Assembly: GCF_017743935.1 (NCBI RefSeq)
Contig: NZ_JAGHRE010000011.1
Location: forward strand, 1-64,000
DNA from: Tropicibacter sp. R16_0
Lineage (GTDB): Bacteria > Pseudomonadota > Alphaproteobacteria > Rhodobacterales > Rhodobacteraceae
Reading direction: 5' to 3'
Length of the DNA stretch: 64,000 nt
Shown piece after piece: positions 15,891-24,561 of this stretch. Under the pieces are notes generated by a model. That model was given only the letters and a program-made list of their open reading frames with translations, was not told where the DNA came from and did not search any database. A program made the translations under genes and the position numbers. Position 1 is the stretch's first letter. Each line of letters starts with the position of its first letter.

Positions 15891-16829
15891 ATGGCAAAAA
15901 AGTCTTTGGTCACCCGGATCGGTGACGCCGATTTGAGATTGTTGAGAATTTTCAAGGCGGTGGTCGACAGTGGCGGTCTTTCCGCTGCGGAAACCGAGCT
16001 GAACATCGGTCGATCCACGATTTCGAAGCACATTTCGGATCTGGAAACGCGGCTGGAACTGGTGCTGTGTCATCGCGGCCCGGCGGGGTTTTCTCTGACA
16101 GAAGAGGGAGCCCGGGTCTTGGAAGCCTCGGATGAACTGTTGGCTGCCGTGAGCCGATTCCGGGTTGAGGTCAATGAGATCAAAGAGAATTTGGCGGGCA
16201 CCGTTCGGGTGGCCCTGTTCGATCTGTGCGCATCAAACCCCGAGGCCCAAGTCGCCCGTTCGATCAGCAAGTTCAACGATATCGCCTCGGCGGTACAGGT
16301 CGAACTGTCCATGGAGCCGCCGACCGTCATCGAAAGCCAGGTGATCGAGGGGCAGTTGGATTTGGGGATCGTACCATTGAACCGCCCGTCCGAGAGCTTG
16401 GATTACAGCCCGATCTACGGCGAGCACATGTTCATGTACTGCGGTGTCGGTCATCCGTTTTTTGATGCCGATCAGTTTGGTGTGAGCATGGATGATGTGC
16501 GGGCCAGTAATTACGTGGGCATCAGTGTGAACTCTCCGAACTTGCGGATCGGCCAGCAGTTGAAATTGCGGCGTTCTGCCAAGGTGCAGTCCGAGCACGC
16601 GCTGATCGTTCTAATCATGTCAGGACGCTACATCGGGTTCCTGCCCGATCACCTGGCAGAACCGTTTCAGGCGCGCGGGCTGATGCGCGCGGTGAAACCC
16701 GACGTGCTGCATTACCGCACTCAGTTTGCGATCATCACCCGCAAACGTCCCGAGCCGACCCGGATCACCCAGGTTCTGCGGGACACGCTGATTGCGGATC
16801 ATCAGCACGTGATCGCCGAACCGGTCTAG
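15891..16829 (+). CDS. LysR-family regulator of the TRAP operon
   Basis: 312-residue regulator. The start at ATG 15891 gives the normal LysR N-terminus: DADLRLLRIFKAVVDSGGLS then AAETELNIGRSTISKHISDL (winged HTH, residues about 9-50). An effector domain follows from about residue 95 (GTVRVALFDLCASNPEAQ) and is two-lobed. Longer in-frame ORF upstream is antisense to dctP and was discarded. Divergent placement next to dctP makes the TRAP operon its most likely target. No clear T-N11-A palindrome was fixed by eye in the gap. Confidence 0.88.
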   Translation: MAKKSLVTRIGDADLRLLRIFKAVVDSGGLSAAETELNIGRSTISKHISDLETRLELVLCHRGPAGFSLTEEGARVLEASDELLAAVSRFRVEVNEIKENLAGTVRVALFDLCASNPEAQVARSISKFNDIASAVQVELSMEPPTVIESQVIEGQLDLGIVPLNRPSESLDYSPIYGEHMFMYCGVGHPFFDADQFGVSMDDVRASNYVGISVNSPNLRIGQQLKLRRSAKVQSEHALIVLIMSGRYIGFLPDHLAEPFQARGLMRAVKPDVLHYRTQFAIITRKRPEPTRITQVLRDTLIADHQHVIAEPV

Positions 16830-16835
16830 GCCTGT

Positions 16836-17867
16836 TCAGCCCGCGAGCCGCGTTGTCAGCGTGTTTTGCATCACCCGTCCGATGGCGCGACCGGTGTCGA
16901 GCATCCGGTTGGAAAAGCCCCATTCGTTGTCATACCAGCTGACGACGCGCACCATCCCATCGCGTGTCACGGTGGTTTGGGCGGCCGCAAAACACGACGA
17001 ATGCGGATCATGATTGAAATCGGCCGACACCAGCGGGGCGTCCTCGTACGCCAAGATGTTCGCCAGCGGGCCTTTGGTCGCGGCTTGGATTGCGGCGTTG
17101 ATTGTTTCAACCGTCGCGGGACGCTTCGGTACAAAGCTGAGGTCTACCAACGACACGTTGGCGGTGGGCACGCGGATGGCCGAGCCTTCGAGGCGCCCTT
17201 CGAGCTGCGGCAACACTTGCGAGATCGCACGCGCGGCGCCGGTTGAGGTCGGAATCATCGACACTGATGCGGCACGCGCGCGATAGAGATCGCGGTGAGG
17301 GGTATCATGTGTTGGTTGGTCGCCCGTGAAGGCATGGATGGTGGTCATATATCCGGTTTGAATTCCGAATTCGCGATCCAGTACCATGGCGACGGGGGCT
17401 AGGCAGTTGGTGGTACAAGATGCATTCGAAACGATCAGGTCATCAGCAGTCAGCTGATCATCGTTGACGCCAAAGACCACCGTGCGGTCCATGTTGGTTC
17501 CGGGGGCAGACAGCAGAACGCGCTTGGACCCGTTCTGCAGGTGTCTTTGCAGATGTTCGCGAGATGTGAAACGTCCGGTGCATTCAAAAGCGATGTCGAC
17601 GGTTTGCCATGGCAGCTTTTCCGGAGCGGGTTCCTGCGTGAAGCTTATGGTGTGGTTGCCGACCCTGAGCGTGGGCCCATCCAGGATCACTGACTGTGCC
17701 AGGCGACCGTGAACACTGTCGTACTTCAGCAGATGCACCAGGGTCTCGGCCGGAGCCAAGTCATTAATGGCTACAACGTGCATGTCTTCGGCTCCGCTTT
17801 CCAGCAGTGCCCGCAGAACACCTCTTCCGATGCGGCCAAAACCGTTGATCGCAATTTTCAATGTCAC
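16836..17867 (-). CDS. gap: Type I glyceraldehyde-3-phosphate dehydrogenase
   Basis: 343-residue GAPDH, catalysing NAD(P)-dependent oxidation of glyceraldehyde 3-phosphate to 1,3-bisphosphoglycerate (or the reverse). A GTG start at 17867 gives the canonical N-terminus TLKIAINGFGRIGRGVLRAL with GGGGAG upstream; an in-frame GTG at 17900 would add eleven unlike residues. The catalytic motif SNASCTTNCLAPV is present near residue 150, His motif TIHAFTGDQ near 178, and the C-terminal SWYDNEWGFSNRM segment. Its promoter contains a perfect LacI-type palindrome at 17918-17929, suggesting control by a sugar-responsive repressor. Ends six bases from the convergent LysR gene. Confidence 0.93.
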   Translation of the reverse strand: MTLKIAINGFGRIGRGVLRALLESGAEDMHVVAINDLAPAETLVHLLKYDSVHGRLAQSVILDGPTLRVGNHTISFTQEPAPEKLPWQTVDIAFECTGRFTSREHLQRHLQNGSKRVLLSAPGTNMDRTVVFGVNDDQLTADDLIVSNASCTTNCLAPVAMVLDREFGIQTGYMTTIHAFTGDQPTHDTPHRDLYRARAASVSMIPTSTGAARAISQVLPQLEGRLEGSAIRVPTANVSLVDLSFVPKRPATVETINAAIQAATKGPLANILAYEDAPLVSADFNHDPHSSCFAAAQTTVTRDGMVRVVSWYDNEWGFSNRMLDTGRAIGRVMQNTLTTRLAG

Positions 17868-17917
17868 GTCGCCTCTCCCCTCGCGAAACTTGTTCGACAC
17901 TCATCATTCGCGCAATA

Positions 17918-17929
17918 GTTAGCGCTAAC
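17918..17929. promoter_or_regulatory. LacI/GalR-type operator upstream of gap
   Basis: GTTAGCGCTAAC is a perfect 12-bp palindrome containing TTAGCGCTAA, the classical core for LacI-family repressors with a central CpG. It lies 51 bases upstream of the gap GTG start, placed to overlap the promoter. No LacI-family gene is in the window, so the regulator would act in trans. Confidence 0.65.
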
Positions 17930-18206
17930 ATGAGATTAAAGCAAGCGTCTTGTGTGGGATCGCGGTCAACCCGTCTGCTGTAGCGGTGCGAATGCCGCAG
18001 CCTGCACGGAAGAGGGCAGCATGTTCAGAAAGACCCAAAAGGGTTGTTTCAGGCACAAGGACAGTGCGCATCCAACTTGGACCTGCAAAGACGAGTTGCG
18101 GGAGTTTGGAAAATTGGTCTGGTTCAATTGTCCAGTATTGGAGGTTCTGAGCGTCCATCATGGTTGTTAAGGCAAGACAGCATTAGACGCGTTAAGGACC
18201 CCTTTG
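17930..18206. other. Intergenic region between gap and pdxJ; no gene recognised
   Basis: About 280 bases with short ORFs on both strands (for example 17950-18150 plus and 17925-18161 minus), none with a recognisable protein, ribosome site or conserved motif. It must hold the divergent promoters of gap and pdxJ. AAGGA at 18193-18197 is the pdxJ ribosome-binding site. Confidence 0.5.
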
Positions 18207-18989
18207 ATGCCCGAAACCATTGCCGCAACACCGACCAAGCTGTCGGTCAACCTCAATGCCGTTGCATTCCTGAGAAATCGCCGCGACATGCCCTGGCCGA
18301 GTGTTGTCGATACCGCGCGCCTTGTGCTGGATGCGGGCGCGCACGGGATCACGGTTCACCCCCGCCCGGACCAACGGCACATCCGATTTACCGACGTTCA
18401 TGATCTGGCTGCGGTGATTGCGTCGGACTATCCCGAGGCCGAATTCAACGTCGAAGGGTACCCGTCGCGAGATTTTCTTGATTTGGCAATGGCGTCCAAG
18501 GCGCATCAGGTGACTTTGGTGCCGGACGATCCCGGTCAGTCCACATCCGACCACGGCTGGCAGGTGGAGCAGAACCAGAATCTGTTGAACCGGGCGATTG
18601 AGACCTTGCACGCAAACGGTCAGAGGGTCTCGCTTTTTGTGGATGTCAACGCGGCTGATGTATGTGCGGCGGGCGACGTCGGGGCGGACCGGATCGAGTT
18701 TTACACCGGACCTTATGCAGCACTTTTCGAGCGATCCGAACACGGCGCAGAGTTGGGCCGCCTGAACGATGCGGCTCAGGCGGCGCGGCAGGCGGGGCAC
18801 AACGCCCAGCCCGGATCACGGGGGCTGATAATGAATGCCGGGCATGACCTGACGCTGTCGAACCTGCCCGCGCTGAAAGAGGCCGTGCCAGATCTGGCCG
18901 AAGTGTCCATCGGCCATGGGATCACGGCCGATGCTTTGGTGATGGGCTTCCCCGAAGCGGTGCGCCGTTATCTGCAGGTGCTGAGTTGA
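18207..18989 (+). CDS. pdxJ: Pyridoxine 5'-phosphate synthase
   Basis: 260-residue PdxJ, the TIM-barrel enzyme that condenses 1-deoxyxylulose 5-phosphate with 3-amino-2-oxopropyl phosphate to pyridoxine 5'-phosphate in the DXP-dependent vitamin B6 pathway. Diagnostic segments: KLSVNLNAVAFLRNRR near residues 11-26, GITVHPRPDQRHI near 48-60, EFNVEGYPS near 83, VTLVPDDPGQSTSDHGW near 105-121, and C-terminal NAGHDLTLSNLP and EVSIGHGITADAL. ATG 18207 was chosen over the adjacent TTG because AAGGA lies 9 nt before it. Stands alone; convergent with the flavoprotein gene. Confidence 0.95.
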   Translation: MPETIAATPTKLSVNLNAVAFLRNRRDMPWPSVVDTARLVLDAGAHGITVHPRPDQRHIRFTDVHDLAAVIASDYPEAEFNVEGYPSRDFLDLAMASKAHQVTLVPDDPGQSTSDHGWQVEQNQNLLNRAIETLHANGQRVSLFVDVNAADVCAAGDVGADRIEFYTGPYAALFERSEHGAELGRLNDAAQAARQAGHNAQPGSRGLIMNAGHDLTLSNLPALKEAVPDLAEVSIGHGITADALVMGFPEAVRRYLQVLS

Positions 18990-18992
18990 GCG

Positions 18993-21413
18993 CTATTGCT
19001 TGAGGCGCTGGTTTTGCGGGTCGTATTGCGCGGTATCGTGCCGGATCGCGGTGTGATCCTCACCTAGAATGCGGACATGGCAGGCCTCGTCCATGGCCAA
19101 TGTCCCGCGTTCCACATAGCCGAGAGCCAGCGTTTTGCCGGTGCGGACGCCGTGGGTGCCTGAGGTGACATAGCCGATGACCTTGCCGTCCTTGACAATA
19201 GGTTCGGACGCCAGGGGTTCTGGTGAGGGTTCGGTGACCTCAAGCCCAATCCATTCCCATTCGACGGGTTGATCCGCCTGCTTCACCAGGGCCGCTTGCC
19301 CCTGAAACACGCCCTTGTCGGGTTTGGCAAATCCCTGCAGCCCGGCATCGAACAGTGTGTATTCGGTGCCGAAATCAGCGCCCCAACCGTGATACCCCTT
19401 TTCGATCCGCATGGAATTCAGCGCATAAGAGCCGAATTGCACGACACCAAAGTCCTCGCCTTGCTCCATGATCGCGCCATAAAGCTTGGGCAAATCGGCA
19501 CTCGCCACATGCAGCTCCCACCCCAGTTCGCCGACGTAGGACACTCGCATGGCGATGACGTCCACGCCTGCAATCTGGCATTCGGCCACTGACATCCAAG
19601 GGGCGGCGGCAGCAGAGAGATCGACCTCGGTCAACCCCGCAAGCAACGCGCGAGACTTGGGGCCCATCACCATCAATGCACCGTCCTTTTGGTGCCCCAT
19701 CGACAGGGTGACGCCGCTGTCGGGCAATTGCTCTGACAGCAGGTCGAAATCCCGCAGGCTGGCCAGGGTTGGACCGCACAGGACAAAGCGATCTTCGGAC
19801 AGGCGTGCAATTGTAGCCTCGGAATAGATCCGTCCATTTGGGGTGAGCATATAGCTCAGCTTGATGCGTCCCGGCTTGGGGATGGTGCCGCAGAAGACGC
19901 TGTCCAGGTAGGCCTCGGCGCCCGGCCCCTCGACCGTGAATTTGGTGAAGCCGCCATGATCCATAACGCCGACCGAGCTGGCAATGGTCTCGATCTCGCC
20001 GCGCACAGCCGCGTGCCAGGGCTCTTCGTTGTAGCTGAGTACGCCAGTGTCGGGGTGCTCGGGCGTTTCAAACCAGAACGCACGCTCCCACCCGCCGATC
20101 TGCCCCATCACCGCGCCAGAGGCTTTGAGTTGGTCATACAGTGGCGTGCGTTGCAGCGGGCGGCCCGATTGCATGTTTCGATGTGGGTAGGGGATGGCAT
20201 ATTGCAGGTCGTAGTGCTCGGATGCTCGGGCATGGCCATAATCAGGTGTTGCCCAATCACCAAACCGGCGCGGATCCCAGGCAGAGAGGTCCCACTCGGT
20301 CTCTCCTTCTGTAATCCACTCGGCCATCGCCTTGCCGATGGCGGCCGAATGGGTGATCCCAACCTGCACCCCCGTGGCATGATAGAAATTCGGCGCGCCT
20401 GCCGCAGGCCCGACCAGGGGCAAAGCGTCGGGAGCATAGGCGATGGGGCCGTTGACGAACCGCTGCGCCCCCGCCTGGGCCAACAGGGGAACGTGCACGA
20501 TGGTGTCTTCGAGCACTTCAAGGATGTCCTCGACACTGTCGGGAAACAGCTGATGGGCAAAGTCGTCGGGGGGGCCGTCCTGGGGCCAGGCGGGCCGACC
20601 GGCGTGCGCGTAAGAGCCCAGAAGGAAGGCATTGCGCTCGCGTCTGAGATAGAAGCGGATGTCCGGATCACGCACCAGCGGGAAAAGGTCGGGATGGGCG
20701 TCAAGCTCGGCCAGGGGTTCGGTGACCAGATACTGGTGCTCCAGCGTGATAACCGGTGCGCGCAGCCCGGCCATCGCGGCGATCTTGGCACCATAGAACC
20801 CAGCCGCGTTGATGACGATTTCAGCGGTGATTGTTTCGGTCGCGGTCGAGATCTGCCATTCGCCGCTGGCCGCGCGCGCGATGCCGGTCACGGGTGAAAA
20901 CCGCTTGATCTGCGCGCCCAGATCGCGGGCGCCCTTGGCCAGCGCCTGGGTCAACTGGCTGGGGTCGATGTCGCCCTCGTAAGGGTCCATGATACCGCCC
21001 AGAACTGTATCATCGGGCGACCAGAACGGGTGCATGGCGTCCATCTCGGACGGGCTTAGCCGGTGCAGGTCGAAACCAGCGCTGTTTGCGATCCCTTCAA
21101 GGTGGCCGAACAGCTCCATCCGTTCCTTGGTATGGGCGGGCCAGAAGGCACCCGTGTGGCGATAGGTGATCGGGCTGTCGACCGTATCACCCAGATCCTT
21201 GTAAAGCTGCCAGCCATAGTTCCCGGCCCGCATCCCCAGCCATGAGGTAGCATAAGTCGGGATGTTGCCCGCTGCGTGCCAGGTCGAGCCGCTGGTCAAC
21301 TCGTCGCGTTCCAGAAGCAGGGTGTCGGTCACCCCTGCAAGGGCCAGGTGATACAGGATCGAACACCCAACGGTGCCCCCACCAATGACAACAACGCGTT
21401 TATGAGAGTTCAT
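18993..21413 (-). CDS. Dimethylglycine/sarcosine dehydrogenase-like flavoprotein with GcvT domain
   Basis: 806-residue two-part enzyme. Residues 1-380 are a DAO-type FAD domain (VVVIGGGTVGCSILYHLA at the N-terminus). GSTWHAAGNIP near residue 43 carries the His that binds FAD covalently in dimethylglycine and sarcosine dehydrogenases. Residues about 430-800 are the folate-binding GcvT/GcvT_C region (DHGGFTKFTVEGPGAEAYLD, YVGELGWELHV, EKGYHGWGADFGTEYT). Such enzymes demethylate N-methylglycines and pass the one-carbon unit to tetrahydrofolate. The start ATG overlaps the mttB-like stop (ATGA, 21410-21413), linking it to methylamine or betaine breakdown. Exact substrate is not fixed by sequence. 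Confidence 0.88.
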   Translation of the reverse strand: MNSHKRVVVIGGGTVGCSILYHLALAGVTDTLLLERDELTSGSTWHAAGNIPTYATSWLGMRAGNYGWQLYKDLGDTVDSPITYRHTGAFWPAHTKERMELFGHLEGIANSAGFDLHRLSPSEMDAMHPFWSPDDTVLGGIMDPYEGDIDPSQLTQALAKGARDLGAQIKRFSPVTGIARAASGEWQISTATETITAEIVINAAGFYGAKIAAMAGLRAPVITLEHQYLVTEPLAELDAHPDLFPLVRDPDIRFYLRRERNAFLLGSYAHAGRPAWPQDGPPDDFAHQLFPDSVEDILEVLEDTIVHVPLLAQAGAQRFVNGPIAYAPDALPLVGPAAGAPNFYHATGVQVGITHSAAIGKAMAEWITEGETEWDLSAWDPRRFGDWATPDYGHARASEHYDLQYAIPYPHRNMQSGRPLQRTPLYDQLKASGAVMGQIGGWERAFWFETPEHPDTGVLSYNEEPWHAAVRGEIETIASSVGVMDHGGFTKFTVEGPGAEAYLDSVFCGTIPKPGRIKLSYMLTPNGRIYSEATIARLSEDRFVLCGPTLASLRDFDLLSEQLPDSGVTLSMGHQKDGALMVMGPKSRALLAGLTEVDLSAAAAPWMSVAECQIAGVDVIAMRVSYVGELGWELHVASADLPKLYGAIMEQGEDFGVVQFGSYALNSMRIEKGYHGWGADFGTEYTLFDAGLQGFAKPDKGVFQGQAALVKQADQPVEWEWIGLEVTEPSPEPLASEPIVKDGKVIGYVTSGTHGVRTGKTLALGYVERGTLAMDEACHVRILGEDHTAIRHDTAQYDPQNQRLKQ

Positions 21414-22906
21414 GAATGATCCTTGGGTAGTTTGATGTCAAAAGCTGCTCGAATGGCAGCCTCGCGGTTCTTGGGCAGGTGGGTTGGCGCTTGCGCGGTC
21501 AACTCGCCTACGCGGTCTTTGGCGCGATCGGTCAGGGCAGGGCGTCCTGCCTCTTGCCAGTCTTGCACGCTTTGGCGGTCAGCCAGCGCGGGATAGACGT
21601 ATTCGGTCCGCATCCGGGCCAGGGTCTGTGCTTCGCCCAAGTAGTGACCAGGGCCGCTGGCAACCGCCTCGATCATTTCCAGGTCCAACGCATCATCGGC
21701 CAGTTCAACCCCGCGAACGGACCGCAGGATGGCGGCGCACATGTCGTCGTCGATGACCAGCGCCTCGGGCGAGGCGACCATGAGCGAGCCGAGCATACCA
21801 ACGCTCAGGTTGATCATGTCCGCTCCGGCCTGTGCGGCCAGGGCAACGGTATAGCCCTTTTCATAGCCTGCCTGCGCGTCCGGCTCCTTGGCGTCCGTCA
21901 TGCCGGCTGAAACGGTCGATGGAATGTCGAGGTTCAGCAACAGTTGCGCTGCGGCGGCGTTGGCCACGGCGGCCTCTCCGCTGCCGCCGGTCATGGCACC
22001 AGTGCGTAGATCGCTGATGAAGGGCATGAAGGCCAGGATCGTTGGGAAGCCGGGGCTCAGTACATTGGCAATGATCAACCCGGCGAGCGACTCGGCCAGC
22101 CCTTGCGCCAGAGCACCGGCCAGGGTCACGGGGCTGGTCGCACCGGCCTGTGCCGCGGTGCAGATCTGCAGCGGCATGCCGGCCTTGATCGCGGCCTTCA
22201 TGATCTCGACGCCTTCGGGGGCAAACCGCAAGGGTGAGACCGCGTGCACGATGATCCCCATGCAAAAGGGCTGCTGCCGGAACCGGCCTTCGCCGCCCAG
22301 GGCGATGTCAAACATCTGGGTGATGCGCGGCACGTGTTGTGCGGTATCAAAGCTGATCCCGATGGGCTTGGGGCAGGCCTTGAGGCAGGCAAAAGCGGTG
22401 TTTGCGTCCAGATCCCAGGGCGTTTCCATGTCGCGGGCCACGATGGGGCGCACACCGTAGTGGATGTTTTCAGCCCGGCCCACAATCTGCATCAACTGAT
22501 AGAGATCCGAGAGCTGCGCGGCACGAAACCCGCCTATGTTGTCGGGAACTTCGACTGCCGCACCGCCGGTGCCGATGTGAACATTGCCGCCGCCAATGGT
22601 CAGGCCAAGGTCTTCGGAAAACCCGGGCAGGTTGACGCGCCTCAAAGCCTTTGACAGCGCGGCGTCGATCATCGCCTTGGGAAAACACAGACGCCCATCG
22701 TCTCGGCGTTTTGCGCCCTGTTCGATCGCCAATGCAGCGACGTCTTCGGGGCAATCGGCCATGCCGATCTTTTCCAGGATATCAAAGGCGGCCTGGGTGA
22801 TCTGGTCCAGGCGCCGGGGACCCAATGGGCGAAATGTGCCGCCCTGCGGCGGAGGGGTCACGCGAATTCCGCGTGGCGTGTGCTGCTCTCTTGCCCGCCG
22901 TGCCAA
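21410..22906 (-). CDS. MttB-family (trimethylamine methyltransferase-like) corrinoid methyltransferase, non-pyrrolysine
   Basis: 498-residue MttB superfamily protein. There is no in-frame UAG, so it is of the non-pyrrolysine type, like glycine-betaine:corrinoid methyltransferases. The chain has the family pattern: LDQITQAAFDILEKIGMADC near residues 33-52, NVHIGTGGAAVEVPDNIGG near 113-131, a barrel with GAMTGGSGEAAVANAAAAQL near 310, and MIEAVASGPGHYLGEAQTL near 425-443. TTG start 22906 is supported by GGAG six bases upstream. A methyl-accepting corrinoid protein and reactivase are absent from the window, so the partner would be encoded elsewhere. Coupled by ATGA to the dimethylglycine-dehydrogenase-like gene, consistent with stepwise N-demethylation. 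Confidence 0.85.
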   Translation of the reverse strand: MARRAREQHTPRGIRVTPPPQGGTFRPLGPRRLDQITQAAFDILEKIGMADCPEDVAALAIEQGAKRRDDGRLCFPKAMIDAALSKALRRVNLPGFSEDLGLTIGGGNVHIGTGGAAVEVPDNIGGFRAAQLSDLYQLMQIVGRAENIHYGVRPIVARDMETPWDLDANTAFACLKACPKPIGISFDTAQHVPRITQMFDIALGGEGRFRQQPFCMGIIVHAVSPLRFAPEGVEIMKAAIKAGMPLQICTAAQAGATSPVTLAGALAQGLAESLAGLIIANVLSPGFPTILAFMPFISDLRTGAMTGGSGEAAVANAAAAQLLLNLDIPSTVSAGMTDAKEPDAQAGYEKGYTVALAAQAGADMINLSVGMLGSLMVASPEALVIDDDMCAAILRSVRGVELADDALDLEMIEAVASGPGHYLGEAQTLARMRTEYVYPALADRQSVQDWQEAGRPALTDRAKDRVGELTAQAPTHLPKNREAAIRAAFDIKLPKDHS

Positions 22907-23055
22907 TGTCTGCTCCGATCTTACCGTTTCCCCTCAGGCAACGCGTTGAATGAGACGGTTGCTTTCGAAAAAACGACATGTTGAAGTCGGTTTTTGCGGG
23001 CCTAGCGCCAGGCGCCGGGACTTAACATCGGAGCAAGTCGAAGGAGCAGAAAACT

Positions 23056-23499
23056 ATGCATGTGTACCGAAGCATGATCCTGGATGCGCCGATTGATGCG
23101 GTTTGGTCCGCTGTTCGTGCGTTCGATGGTGTCGATCAGTGGAACCCCGGCGTGACCGCAGCCCGTATGGAAACAGGCTCGGCCACATCCGTGGGCAGCA
23201 TTCGGCACCTTGATATCGTGGATGGGGCCGTGTTCCGCGAGACCCTGCTTGAGCTGTCGGACGTGGAGCATTTCTACACCTACGACATCATCGACAGCCC
23301 GTTGCCTGTGCAGAATTATGTCTCGACACATCGGTTCATACCGATCACCCATTCCGACCAAACGCTTGGCATCTGGGAAAGCCGCTTCGATTGCGCCAAG
23401 GATCTGGAGCGTGACATGGAAACGATAGTCGGTGACGATATTTACATCGGAGGAATGACCGGCCTGAACGCCCACCTGAGCGGAGGCAACAATGGCTGA
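23056..23499 (+). CDS. SRPBCC-family protein (polyketide cyclase/START-like)
   Basis: 147-residue helix-grip protein: SMILDAPIDAVWSAVRAFDG at the N-terminus, then WNPGVTAARMETG, a run of antiparallel strands (GSIRHLDIVDGAVFRETLLE) and a C-terminal helix (KDLERDMETIVGDDIYIGG). This matches the MxaD/SRPBCC family that binds hydrophobic or aromatic ligands; some members are enzymes. Its last eight bases overlap the start of the racemase-family gene, so the two are co-translated. Divergent from the mttB-like operon across 149 bases, which may hold shared control sites. Confidence 0.85.
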   Translation: MHVYRSMILDAPIDAVWSAVRAFDGVDQWNPGVTAARMETGSATSVGSIRHLDIVDGAVFRETLLELSDVEHFYTYDIIDSPLPVQNYVSTHRFIPITHSDQTLGIWESRFDCAKDLERDMETIVGDDIYIGGMTGLNAHLSGGNNG

Positions 23500-24193
23500 T
23501 ACTCTTGCCCCTCGTGCTATCATCGGCGTCATGACGCCTGCCATGAACACAGTCGTTCAGCCCGAGTTAGAGCTGTTGCGACCCGACGGCGTGACCAACC
23601 AGATGCAGCGGTTTCGTTTGGGCGGGGATGCCGTTTCCGACGATCTGATCGACGAGGCGCTCAAGCTGATGGACTGCAATCCGGCGGCCTTGTGTATCGG
23701 GCTGACAACGGATGCAGGCCCCGGCGGTGTCGATCGGCTCGCGCGGCGCGGTAAAGAGCTGGAAGACGCAGTGGGGGTGCCGGTCTTGAATGCTTCGGCT
23801 GCCGACCACGCGGCCCTGCGCGCATTTGGAGCCAAACGGGTTGCGGTGGTGACACCCTTCAACGCTGAGATTGACCAACATGTTAAGGCCAACACAGAAG
23901 AAGCGGGATTCGAGGTGGTTGCCATCGAGGGAACCTGCGCGCCGTCATTGCCCGAGATTTGCGAAACACCCTTGGATGATATTCGCGCCGTGTTTGCCCG
24001 GGTCGCGCGTTCTGACTGTGACGCCATCTTGCAGGTTGGAACGGCCTTGCCTGTGGTTTCGTTGATCGAAGAATTGGAAACGGAACATGGCAAGCCAATT
24101 GTGGCCTGCAACGCGGCTGTCTATTGGCAGACACTGCGCACCATCGGCGTCACGGATGCTGTGCCGGGCTTTGGGACCCTGCTCAGGCAATAG
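23492..24193 (+). CDS. Asp/Glu racemase superfamily enzyme (maleate isomerase/arylmalonate decarboxylase-like)
   Basis: 233-residue protein with two Rossmann-like halves of the aspartate/glutamate racemase fold: RAIIGVMTPAMNTVVQPELE near residues 8-27 and KRVAVVTPFNAEIDQHVKA near 114-132. The positions usually held by the paired catalytic Cys read LCIGLTTDAGPGG (no Cys in the active loop, Thr-Thr) and IVACNAAVYWQTLRTIG near 206-222 (second Cys present). The one-Cys arrangement recalls arylmalonate decarboxylase and related lyases rather than true racemases. Substrate unknown. It overlaps the SRPBCC gene by eight bases. Confidence 0.8.
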   Translation: MADTLAPRAIIGVMTPAMNTVVQPELELLRPDGVTNQMQRFRLGGDAVSDDLIDEALKLMDCNPAALCIGLTTDAGPGGVDRLARRGKELEDAVGVPVLNASAADHAALRAFGAKRVAVVTPFNAEIDQHVKANTEEAGFEVVAIEGTCAPSLPEICETPLDDIRAVFARVARSDCDAILQVGTALPVVSLIEELETEHGKPIVACNAAVYWQTLRTIGVTDAVPGFGTLLRQ

Positions 24194-24214
24194 GGGCGAA
24201 AGGACCCGGTCCCA

Positions 24215-24433
24215 TTATCCGCAGCACGGATCGCCTTGTTGAATGGGCGGGCAGGGGACGGTGGCATACGAACAATAAACGCAGCAATCACCAGCCAGCG
24301 GTTTCAACACGGCGCTGCAGGATTTTCATTCATAAAACCACTGGCAGGCATCCGTCGGCATTACCTCAGTCTCGCTGTGCCCGCATTGCGGGCACGTCAG
24401 GGTGCTTTCCAGAACGATAGTTTGATCTGCCAC
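24215..24433 (-). CDS. GDCCVxC-motif small (seleno)protein, UGA at codon 36 read as selenocysteine
   Basis: 72-residue Cys-rich protein if the in-frame TGA at 24328-24326 is read through. Before it: STLTCPQCGHSETE (zinc-ribbon-like CxxC) and MPTDACQWFYE; after it: KSC (giving U-K-S-C, a UxxC redox motif), then AGDCCVYCSYATVPCPPIQ and the terminal stop at 24217. The frame downstream of TGA is intact and carries the family's name-giving GDCCVxC motif. From memory, NCBI names this family 'GDCCVxC domain-containing (seleno)protein', whose members have Cys or Sec at this site. A hairpin (CAGCG/CGCUG, loop with GU) starts eight bases after UGA and could be the bacterial SECIS. GTG 24433 start with GGGG upstream is tentative. 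Alternative: a nonsense mutation. It lies just outside the tRNA-Ala island. Confidence 0.82.
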
Positions 24434-24561
24434 GACCTTGCCCCCCGTTGGGTTCACGAATGTAGTGATGCAAGTTTCGCGAAAGGTGACATGCCACGCA
24501 AGACGTATCCGCAAATGGGCGAAACCAACGGTCTTGTCGATGATCATAGATGGATAGGTTT

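Noticed and set aside
17925-18161. 78-codon minus-strand ORF between gap and pdxJ
   Set aside because: No ribosome site or conserved motif; it occupies the expected divergent promoter region.
21410-22906. Pyrrolysine in the MttB-like gene
   Set aside because: No in-frame TAG is present; it belongs to the non-pyrrolysine branch.
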